NCBI GenBank assembly: GCA_004352715.1 | Contig: SCFE01000031.1 | Coordinates: 2,256,502-2,320,501, forward strand | From: Hofstenia miamia | Taxonomy: Eukaryota > Xenacoelomorpha > Acoela | Direction of reading: 5' to 3' | DNA: 64,000 nt | Part shown: in pieces, positions 23,501-33,350 of the stretch | Layout of the letters: each line of letters opens with the position of its first letter | Numbering within the stretch: the first letter of the stretch is position 1 | Notes under the pieces: model-generated | What the model saw: the letters and a program-made list of their open reading frames with translations, nothing else | Databases searched by the model: none | What the model was told of the DNA's origin: nothing | Position numbers and translations under genes: made by a program

Positions 23501-24169
23501 ATGAAGAAAAACTGAGAACCATTCTCCGTGAAAAATCGAGCGTCATCTTTGCAATAGCATCTACCTCCACCTATTGCAAGATATTGGATTTTTTTTCGAA
23601 AATACGTCCATTATTTGACTTTTGAAGGCACAACTAATTATATAAAAGTTTTTGTTCTATATACCGTAGATTTCCTAATTTCTGGACGGCTACATTGTCA
23701 TGTTATGAGGACACCCAAAAAATGTGGTGATTCGATACATGGTTCAATGAGAAACCAAGCACTAAATATCGTAAATATGTTAATTGTACTAATAAATAAC
23801 AACTCTAATTAATAATAACAATAGAAGAAACTTAAAACGCAACATTGTAATTATGAATGCATTTTGACCATAATTACGCATGTTTAAGCATGGAACAAGC
23901 TTATAATTAGGTCTTATCCTAATTTCTTCTAGGGTCTTCCCCTCCAATCGAACTTATTGAGAGTGTGCCACCCCTTAAGAGGAAATCATGTCCAGTAATT
24001 AGGTTGTCGCTGGAAATTATGTTGCATTAATTCGTTAGAAAAATGAGCATATTTTTGAGAATGGTTATGGGGTAAAATTATGTACCCATTATCATCACTA
24101 TCCTGCTGTTCACATTATCAAACATATTTTCTGGAGTCTATTCAGAACTTTGAATGTCCTTGGATATAA
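20521..24169. other. AT-rich sequence, no gene seen
   Basis: Only short random frames, the longest being 68 codons at 21306-21512 and 65 codons at 23615-23812, neither with recognisable content. No inverted repeat with target duplication was noticed. Confidence 0.4.
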
Positions 24170-24830
24170 ACAGATTTACGGGTAAATGTGCTCCATGTTA
24201 TGGTGAAAATTTGTACTAAAATTATTGATTTTCTGTGCCTGAAGTACGCGAAAATCTTAACTATTTTTAAAGAAAAATTAACTTTCATTTTTGCACAGTA
24301 AAACTATGGAAGAATCTTGACAATGAAACTAGGTTTTCTACGAATATTACAATATCTAAACGTAAATTGAAACACAATTTGCTAAGTCACCAAAAATGTG
24401 TTCATTCATCTAAAAAATTCCATGCATAGGAGACACATAACATACTAGAATAATTTTGTAATTTATGTATTTTGTTTTCAATTTTGATTTTGAAAGCACA
24501 TCTTTTTCAGACTTTGATAATGAGCTTGTTAACCATCAAAAATCTGATTTTTGTCAAAATATTCAAATTCTTTTCATTACTAATGTTCAGATAATAAAGT
24601 GGTAAAAAGCCCATGGCAGCAAAAACTAAACTCGACTACTTTGTTTTCTGAAAATATACCGCTCAAATTCCGTTCAGGCGAAAAACGCAAAGGCAGAGGT
24701 CGTCGAATCGTAGGCAAAAATAAAAGAAGGCAATACTTTATTCTGTGGTGTTTTCAGAATTTTAAATAATGTTATTAGTTTCTGAGTTATAAATGTTTAC
24801 AAATATTTTTGAAGAAACTATGAAAATTTG
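24170..24830 (+). repeat. Dispersed mariner-like repeat, copy c
   Basis: Contains gctccatgttatggtgaaaatttgt, aatctgatttttgtcaaaatattcaaatt, actaatgttcagataataaagtgg and a 3' gttataaatgtttacaaat block, in the same order as copies a, b and d. Confidence 0.5.
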
Positions 24831-25594
24831 AAAGAAAAACTTAGGATAAAATGGGTTACGACAATTAAGTATTGAATGTTACATTTCCCGAACCTGCACT
24901 TGCTTTCTGTTTACGCTGTTAAATTAAAAGCCCTAAAAAGATGAAGTTATTCTGTAAAAAGATATTGGTGTATACTCGCTTAATAAAATATATTATTGAA
25001 TGCAGCAAAGCGATACTGAACTAGAAATTTATGTTCAATTTTAGAAATATGCAAATGACGTATTTATGAATATATTGTGAAGGGCCACGGGCGGGAATGC
25101 AAACAACTCAAAATTCCACATGGTCTAGAAATGTGGAAACGAGAAAATAATTAATAAAAGTAAAGTTGAAAAAACAAACACTTCTATTATTAAACTCCCG
25201 AGGCCGATCACAAAACTGTCAAGGCTTATGAATGATTTCCCCTGCCATTTTCAGAATATGACTGTTGTCAGAATCTATTCAATAACTAAACATTAATTAA
25301 AACATTAACGCGTTGTCTGCAATAAAAATTACAATCAATTAGTTAAAAGTATTTCATGCAGATATGAAATTGATTGGACTGTTATTTTTGTTTGAAACAA
25401 GTTTAAAATCTGGAATAATTGGTGAGTTTTTAATAAAATTAAGCCCGACAAAAATCAAATTAACAAACTAGGTTTCTGGGTGTCAAACGTTCAACTAATA
25501 TTTGCAAATACCTGCATAAAACGACTTGCTAAGCTTAGTTTGCCTAGTGTAGCTTAATCTTACAAAATGCTTTGATTACATCTTTAAATCTTGA

Positions 25595-25889
25595 GATGGT
25601 GACATATATAGTCGTGGGTGCGCTCTCATGTAATGGTGAACGTTTGTACTTCATTATTGCTGTGCATGTGGCACTTAAAAATACGATCTTCTTGATGAAA
25701 ATTATTCTCATAACTAAGGTTCAGATTGTCATGAATGCCAAAGCTAATGCAAGCAACAATTAATACCAACTATTTCTTTTTTTGAAAACACATTACCCAA
25801 GCTTTGAAGTGTGCGTAGCAAAAGATCAAGGTATCTACAAGAAAGCTCAATCAGGCGGGAAATTGCTCTCCTCCATTTGTGATGGTTTC
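25595..25889 (+). repeat. Dispersed mariner-like repeat, copy d
   Basis: Best preserved copy at its 5' part: frame reads VTYIVVGALSCNGERLYFI, close to the V-M-V-W-G-A-[IL]-S-x-N-G motif around the start of the transposase central region in mariner/Tc1 proteins. Followed by the shared ctcataactaaggttcagattgtcatgaatg block and gctctcctccatttgtgatgg. Ends where the next element (25890) begins. The mariner assignment rests on this one motif. Confidence 0.45.
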
Positions 25890-26114
25890 CAGTAGCGTAC
25901 GCAGGGGAGGAATGATGAAATCACACCTTGAGGTGTTAAATATTGATTTTTTTGTTAGCAATTAAAAATATTAAAAACTAAGGTGGTGAGATGCATTTTC
26001 AGACCATATTTCCTCAAAATTTTGTATATTTTGAAGAGCTTCTCCATGGTTTTGCTCACTCAAGTTGATTACAAATGAGATATTCGTCGCCGGAAAATCC
26101 TGTGATTACTTCTA
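25890..26114. mobile_element. hAT-type miniature element with perfect 8-bp duplication
   Basis: Begins CAGTAGCGTACGCAGGGG; flanked on both sides by atggtttc (25882-25889 and 26115-26122). The right end, reverse-complemented TAGAAGTAATCACAGG, matches the left if both CpGs have decayed. 225 bp, non-coding. Confidence 0.7.
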
Positions 26115-26354
26115 ATGGTTTCGGTTTTGTAATCTTCATTTGCGAGATATTACCGACTTTTTAAAAAACATCACAAGCTTAAAGAAACTCAATGGAAAAA
26201 TAGGGTTAATCCTGTGAAATCTCAAAACATCTGATTTCTTTACAATTTGTAAAAATGTTAATTTCAGAAAAACTGACTGATAAATTTAAAAGTTCACGAT
26301 TATTCGGAAACGTTTTAATAAGCGAGTAAACCTTCACAAAATGGAAACCACTAT

Positions 26355-26564
26355 CAGTGGCGTACCCAGGGGGGGACATGGTGGAATGTCCCCCCCCGTC
26401 AGGTTTCCAAATTTAATTTTGACTGGATAAATCAAAAAATTTTTCGTAAAAAATTTTTTAGAGTGTATTTTCTCAATATTTACAAAAATTTTCGCGGGGC
26501 TTTCCCCCGCATTAGAGAATAACAATGATGTCCCCCCCGTCAGAAAATCCTGGGTACGCCCCTG
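26355..26564. mobile_element. hAT-type miniature element with perfect 8-bp duplication
   Basis: Ends CAGTGGCGTACCCAGG and, reverse-complemented, CAGGGGCGTACCCAGG (15 of 16 identical); flanked by accactat on both sides (26347-26354 and 26565-26572). Just inside each end is a run of G or C with gacat. 210 bp, non-coding. Youngest-looking element in the window by terminal and duplication identity. Confidence 0.93.
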
Positions 26565-27192
26565 ACCACTATCCTAAAAGGTTGAAAATTCAATGAATTT
26601 TTTATTTTTAATATCATTAAATATTCAGAGCAGCTTTACCAAACAAATAAAATGAGCGCTTTTACAAAAATGTCCACTGATTTAATGACACATTTATTTA
26701 GAAAAAACAAATAGTCACTTAAGAATGGTGCACGCTAATTTGAAAAATAGGCAAGAAACGAAATCCTTTAAAATGCGACAGCATGATTGAAAATAAATTT
26801 GATTCAACCATAAAATTCAGTACTAACTCCCCCTGGGCTGTGCTGAACAAGGCCAGAGGAATACAACAAACAAAAACAAGTAATAACCGCTTTGTGAAAC
26901 TGCTCAATTTTAAGAGAATGTCTAGTCTTTGGGGTGAAGGCATAATTAAAGCAACATCAAAGCTTGCCTAACATTGTACTGTAAACCTTATGCAATAGGT
27001 TACATGCGTTGCTACATGAATACAAGTGATTTTTTCTGCTTTGGAATTATATAAGAAATACTTTGAAAATGTCATAAAAACGAGGGGCGAAGCACTCTCT
27101 TAAGAAATAGAAGCAGACCAAGCAAATCAACTGTTGTATACATTTATGTGTAAAATCAATGATTGTCTGTATTGTTTAAAAGCACAACTTAC

Positions 27193-27584
27193 GTTGAGGA
27201 GAAAAATAATAACCTTCATTGCACAGGGTGTCACAATAGGAATACATGTACACCCCCGTAAACACTTTCAGATTACAACTGATTGAACTTTTGGTACCTA
27301 CACCGACCATAATGCTGAATAATGGATAACGTGTTCGAAAGAGTAAAAATTTGATTTAAATCAATCACAGATGGAAATTATTACACAATTAAAGCGGAGG
27401 AAAATTCAACTGTAGGAGTGGTAATAGCGTTTCGAGAAAAATGACACCTACCGTAAACAAAGGTATATACTGATAAAAACTGTTTATAAAACTGGTCATA
27501 ATATTTTGTTAGAGGGAAGGCGTTATACGGAGGAAGCAATAACGCGCACTGCCTTTCCTTTACGCATGGAAGATTAAGCAGGCT
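27193..27584 (-). CDS. Two candidate exons of an unidentified gene
   Basis: Exon 1, 27584-27452 (133 nt): acceptor TTTTGATGTTGCAG, donor TACG|GTAGGT; reads SLLNLPCVKERQCALLLPPY then NAFPLTKYYDQFYKQFL and SVYTFVY. Exon 2, 27264-27193 (72 nt): acceptor CTGAAAG, donor CAAC|GTAAGT; in the phase left by exon 1 it reads FTGVYMYSYCDTLCNEGYYF. Both are less AT-rich than the flanks. The upstream frame of exon 1 is open to 27704, so its 5' boundary could differ. I do not recognise the protein and found no partner exons. Confidence 0.35.
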
Positions 27585-27599
27585 CTGCAACATCAAAAG

Positions 27600-29084
27600 A
27601 TGAAAATCATTAAGGGATTTCCTCTGGCATTTGTAGAATAAGAAAACAACTCCGTGGCAAATGCAATGGCATAGATTATAACTAATGTCCTTACAAGAAA
27701 ACATTTATTATTAAAGGTAATAGGCACACTGTGTGTTCTAAATTACCATTTGTACTAACTTCAAAACTAATGTGATCTACGCAATAAACTTCACACCAAA
27801 TGCTAGAACAAGGAAATGAAATTTCAATGTAAGGCTTCGCACATATTTTTTGGAAGCTATTAAAAAGCAAAATATTGTAGATTAACTAAAATAAATTGCA
27901 ATTTGTTCTAAGAACAACATTTTTCTATTTTTTTCTATTTATTGGATAGTACCGCGAATTTGAATGGAGTTTGAAGAGAATACGCATTCATATTCCTTAC
28001 AATTTGTAAAATTTGACAACTTAATTGAATTGGTTTAGTTTAAGTTTCAAATACGATAACAAATTAGGTCTTTGCGAGTACTCAAATTTTCGAGGATCTT
28101 ACTCGACTAGCAATGAAATATGCAATCTTCATTTTCAGATAAAGCTTGCAAATAATTTCTTTACGATTAAAACAATAAAAATCAGTAATGCATTGGAATT
28201 AGTGGACGCATCGATTATGAAAATTGTTAAATTTAAATGCTAATTATCAAAATATGCCGTTTGAAAAATATATTAATAAAATTGACCACTTTGGAATAAA
28301 ATTCGAAATAGCTCTTTCTGTTTTGACTCTGAGAATTATCTATTTGGTTGGCTGTTTTTATATTTTTTATTTAAAGATGAAAACCTACTACAACTACTGT
28401 TTACTACGAATTTACTAAGCATATGTTGGATTTCATTGATTATGATTGGATGCTTTGAAATGCTAACTAAACTTTTTGAACTTTTTCATCTACTACGGCT
28501 ATTTTTTTGAAATTACCAATCTAAATAAGTAAAAAATGGTAGTGCTGTTTAGGAAAAATCGGATAGTTCAGAATTATACCATTCCAGTCTTAATTTACTA
28601 GCGTTGGAAGGAAAAGAAACAAATATATACCTACTAAATTGAAGTAGTCTGAGTTACCAATTTTGTGTTTAGTTTCAGATTTTACATGTTCGCCACATAC
28701 TTTGTTTCCAATGAAATGTTCAGCACAACCACTTAAAAGAAAATTGAATAATGTACTATCGAGATCCTAAAACCCTTTGGAAAAACTTAGTGGTTCCTCA
28801 GAGATCTTTAAACTTTTCCACAGTTCAATTTTACGGGTTCCAGATAAAGGTAAGATTTCCTAGGAGAACCGGTTCATAGAAATTATACATAATTTTCAGA
28901 TCATATCTCGACAAAATAACTTTTATCTATCTCATGAATATAACAATTTGTTGTGTCAACACATCACAGCCAAACGGAAGTTACCTCTATTCGATAATAA
29001 TGTCAATGTTATCAAAGAAAAGAGGATTAAAGCAACATGTTTAATATTGATAACTTTTATATCCATTTTCCTGAAGTTGTTTTA
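27600..29084. other. AT-rich sequence, no firm gene
   Basis: Short open frames at 28025-28243 and 28224-28418 on the plus strand have no recognisable content. A segment around 28780-28880 (tagtggttcctcagagatct ... ggttccagataaaggtaag) looks like a decayed repeat but its ends could not be paired. Confidence 0.35.
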
Positions 29085-29400
29085 AGTAGCGTTCAGACAT
29101 ACAACTTTGTTCAAAACTTTTTCGAATTGAATGAGGTTGTCAGCAAAAGTTGTATGTGTGAACGCAAAAAAACTTTGTTGTCAACAAAATTTTCAGAGTT
29201 AAATCGATTTTACTTTGGCTGACAAGTTTTGGCGAGATAATGAGGTTGACAACAAAAAAAAACTTTGTTAACTTTTCAAAACGACGGTATAATTAATAAG
29301 CAAGTTATATTCTATATTTATTAATTCCGCTAGAGTGCACGATCATTTTGCGCATTATTCCGTTTTTGGATGATCTATTTACTCACTCATTAATAAAAGC

Positions 29401-29544
29401 ATGTGGTCGCTTGATAGCGAAACCCAATTAATAGAGCATGTGGAAGAAAGGCCCTGTTTGCGGAATTCGAGCATCGAAAGTTATAAAAATACGCATTTAA
29501 GAAGTCTAACAAAAGAGGAAATTTCCAAAATTTCCATATTTTAA
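29401..29544 (+). pseudogene. Truncated MADF-domain frame of a Harbinger-like element
   Basis: 47 codons: MWSLDSETQLIEHVEERPCL, then RNSSIESYKNTHLRS, then drift to a stop. The pattern W-x-x-x-x-E-x-x-L-I-E-x-V-x-x-R-P-x-L...S-x-x-x-Y-K-N is the first half of the MADF (Myb/SANT-related) DNA-binding domain. PIF/Harbinger elements typically encode such a Myb-like protein beside the transposase, which agrees with the TTA target duplication. The second half of the domain is gone. Confidence 0.6.
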
Positions 29545-30070
29545 TCTAATCCCTTGTAAATGTGAAGAAATTATTAACTACGAATACTATCAGTTTTTTT
29601 GCATTTGGCACCGCATATTTAAACCTAAAACATCTTTAAGTGTCTTATTTTGCTTTAAAATGATATATTCTGTATATTTACATTGATAATGTTTATATCA
29701 ATTTATTCTAGTCACAGAGATCAATGCAAAATTTAATCGGCTAAGAACAAAATCTTTCAAAGAATTACGAAAGAGACAAGATCATAGGAGTGGGGATGGG
29801 GTAGAAAATATCTACTAAAGTGAATTATTTTGTTTATAATCTTTCAGTAAACAGGGGGGTTCCTATTCAACATTGTTTTTATATCATTTGGCTTACGCTC
29901 CAATACCTAATTTTAATTATTTCAAAATACGTTGCATTCTATATCAATTAAATTTCAGAATTTTCACCTTAGGTAGCGCGTAAACGATACAACTTTTGTT
30001 GCTGAAGTAATTATAGCGCGCATTGTGATAAGATAATTTTGAAATAATTTAAATTCCTCCAATAATTACT

Positions 30071-30071
30071 N
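30071..30071. other. Single-N contig join
   Basis: A lone N between ttact and aatac inside the Harbinger-like element at 29085; unlike the joins at 36141 and 53978 no duplicated flank is seen. The internal length of that element is therefore not certain. Confidence 0.8.
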
Positions 30072-30245
30072 AATACCCAAATCTACTTGACCTGCCTTAA
30101 TTGAAAATTTGAATATATTGGTTTTGTAAATTATAATCAAAAAGTTGTGAACAAAGTCGTAGGTATGAACGCGATAAAACTTTTTTGTGAATATTTTAAT
30201 TTCCGAAAAGTTGTGAACAAAGTTGTATGTCTGAACGCTACTTTA

Positions 30246-32570
30246 TAAATACATTTTATCAATTTCCTTAGTATCATAAAGGGTAAGTAAATAGAGCCGT
30301 GGGTCGGCTTTGTTACTATGAGGACTTCATTCACAGTGATACAAGATTATTGTTAAAGATTGAAATGCGATTCAACTTCAAAACTCGTGTTATTTTGAAG
30401 GTACTGAATTTAGTATTTAAACAATATTTTCTCAACACGAACATTATCAAAATTGGAAACTTATGTAAATTAGATGATATGCTCAATTATTAATTTGTAA
30501 AAATCTACCATCGCTACGAAAGAAATGACTATGGAGACTGACAGACGAGAATGCCAACGTACTGAATAATTGTAAAGACGAGGTCTGATGTTGAGTTTGA
30601 CAAGTGCAATCAGTAGAAAAAGAGAAATCACAATTGTTAAAGTAATGATTGACTTTAATTGGAGGCTGTACAAGAAAGTGAAACAAGCCACAAATATACA
30701 GTTTCTGTGAAAACCATGTTAGAGAAAATGCAAGAAATGAGTAATACAAATTGTTGTGACTAAAAATGAATGCGGGTTGCATCACTTTTCTGTAACTGTA
30801 AATTAAGAAAACTGAATTTAGCATAATCAATTATGCTCAAGAATTCATTAATAAAATATATTTAGAAACAAAGACAAATACACATTTGGCATTTTCTTTG
30901 AACGTATTAGATGTTGTTGAGAACATAATCTGCCCCAATAAATTTACATATGTGAAAGTGTTTAGAATTTTTAGATGCCAACACAGTCTATAAACATGGA
31001 AAAAGTCGTATAGATCATAACAACAAATGAAGAACCTACTGAAAAATGAGATAAAACAACAAATACACATTAATATTTTTGATTCAATTATTTCAATGGA
31101 CAATGAATGCTTCCTTTGCTCATAATTTCACATGCATCAAATTTTTGCATGGGTCTTAAAGTGATACTTTTTAGGGTAAGGGAAACACAATTTAAATGAC
31201 TTCCCTTAATATCAGAAAAAACTTAAACGTATAAAACCTGAAAGGCTAATAGTTAAATTTCAAATGATTTTAGCAGTATTTGTTTTGCTGTTGGTAACCT
31301 TAAGAAATAAATTATCAAAAACTCATTTGAAATTTTCACTAGAAATGCATCTTAATTCATTAAATTTTCTAAATGATCCTGATAACAATCTGTGTATTGA
31401 AATTGTACTGCCGAAAAACTTTTATTACAAATTGATGAATTCAGAAGTAAGCAATGGTTGGATGGCGGATTTCATTTGATTAGAAACAAAATTGGAATTC
31501 TTAAATAAACGCAATTTAATTTCTTATTGCCGAAAGCACTTTAAGTTTTATAAGTTGAACCGATTCAAAACTTTTGAAGCAACCGCGTTTTGTCTTTGAC
31601 TCAGCACAACGCTTTTCATGCATCATCAGAGTTGATTTGAAGCTTGAATAAAGTTTGAAAAGATTTATTTTTCCTACATCTGCTGAACAACCACTTTGAG
31701 AATACAATTCTCTTACCATAAGGAGTCAATGATAGCGAATACAAAACCTTTTATATTAAATTTTATTTTTAAAAAAATCAATTGAATATTATATGTGTAT
31801 ACAAAAGTGGTGTGAGAATCGCATACATGCACTTCTTTTAATAAAACTATCGGCATCACAATATATTCATATATTTATGTGAGAGCTAAGTATTATGAGA
31901 AACATACTTAGAGTCCATCATGTTTCATTTTTTATATATTTAGCGCTGATTTGGCTTCCAGCCTATTTCATCAAGGAAACATGAAATTGGTATATATGGA
32001 TCCTTTGGGTCAATTTGACACAAATTATGCTCCAATTTGAAACAGTACTGAAAAAATATAAAAAAATGCAAAAATGCAAAAATCCTTAGTTTATTGTTCA
32101 TTTCAGGAAATTTGAGCATCTCAACGCTTAGTATTATTTTCAAGCCGAAAGTGACAGTTAGTGAAAATTAGGCCAGTCCCGACCATGCCGAAAATGCTTA
32201 TGTGAGCCGGAATGTGTGCAAATGTGGGACGGCTATTTTATCAGTAGTAATAAATTACATTGTTGAACCATGCTTAGTGCGAAAATTACAAAGAAACCTT
32301 AAAGCCCACTTTTGTTTCAAAATTACCAACACCAATATATACCGAGGCTCACACTTTGCACCTTCAGGTATAGCTCCGGTAAAAAAATGAGAAAACATTT
32401 TCAAATACAACTACCCTTCAACGACAGCACGCACATCTTTTCACCTCATTAAAGTGCAATGCTCTGGACGAACATGTTTAGGCGATTACCCATAATCAAC
32501 AAGTTATACGTAAACACCCCAAGATGAGAACAGGTACTTTATTAATTTTCACTAAACATGTCTCATCAAG
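30246..32570. other. AT-rich sequence, no firm gene
   Basis: A minus-strand segment 30665-30563 has a good acceptor (CTTTCTTGTACAG) and a GTACGT donor and is open in two frames, one of them strongly hydrophobic; it could be an exon of a membrane protein but nothing supports it further. Other frames are short. Confidence 0.3.
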
Positions 32571-33350
32571 ATGCAAGAAACGTTTGTAATATCTTTACTC
32601 CGCTGGAACTATAGACCGCAAAACTTTACTCAAGATATCGAGAATTAAAGCAAAAATATTCTACAGAAACCTCAAAAGGTTGACTGAAACGAGCACGCTA
32701 AAAAGGAAGAAAGGAAGTGAGTGACTAACTCCTCAAATTGAATGGAAAAGTTTTGTCAAAATTGTTCTACAAAACCCATTAGAAATCAACCGCTTATTTG
32801 AATTCCAAGTTTAAAGAAACCATAACAAAGTTGTTTCAACATCGATGGTGTAGCGAGCACTTTCAAAGGCAGGGATTTGTAAAAAAACGTGCGAAAAAAG
32901 TACAACTATTGACACAAAAAACAGAAAGTAGACCGGGTTAGCTTCTGTGAAACATGGTCGCTGTATGGATTTTTGAGAAATGTTTTCATAACCGATGAGT
33001 TCATGTTCCAGCTGCATAGAAACAACATTTCTCATTGGTGTACGACAAACCAGACGCCTCTCAAATCATCTCCAAAATTTTCCCCAAAAATGCAGGATTT
33101 GGGGTGCATTGAGCTATAAAGGTTTTTACCTGAAGGAGGTATTGTAGACAGTTCAAAGTATGATGATATTATAGTAGAGTTTATCCCATTTGCGGATCGG
33201 TGTTATCGGACTGGATGGACTCTTCAGCAAGATGGGGCCACCCCCATACTTCAAGACATACTCAACATTTCTTTAAAGAAAAAAATCTCCAAATTTTGCA
33301 GTGGCCTGCAAACTCACCGGACCTTTCACTTATTGAAAATGTACAGAACA
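32571..33350 (+). pseudogene. Tc1-type transposase relic
   Basis: Plus strand, several frameshifts. In order: HTH-region remnant (FYRNLKRLTETSTLKRKKGS, QIEWKSFVKIVLQNP); first acidic motif VFITDEFMFQLHRNN (Asp at 32994); a decayed VWGA-like segment and GIVDSSKYDDIIVEF; second acidic motif TLQQDGATP (Asp at 33231); and WPANSPDLSLIEN (Glu at 33335). The spacing of the last two, about 34 residues, fits DD34E Tc1 transposases. A cut-and-paste DNA transposase, here inactive. The terminal repeats were not located. Confidence 0.85.

Larger units (their letters stand above)
29085..30242. mobile_element. PIF/Harbinger-like element with long inverted ends and a MADF relic
   Basis: Inverted ends: left AGTAGCGTTCAGACATACAA, continuing CTTTGTTCAAAACTTTTTCG; the right end carries the same sequence inverted (CTTTGTTCACAACTTTTCG). 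Flanked by TTA on both sides (29082-29084, 30243-30245), the 3-bp PIF/Harbinger-type duplication. Subterminal copies of the GTTGT(A/C)NGTNTGAACGC motif recur inside both ends. Length 1158 bp (including a single N join at 30071). Interior has a truncated MADF-domain frame but no transposase, so it looks like an internally deleted two-gene element. Confidence 0.75.

Noticed and set aside
30563-30665. Minus-strand exon of a membrane protein
   Set aside because: Good splice-like sites, but two frames are open, nothing recognisable and no neighbours.
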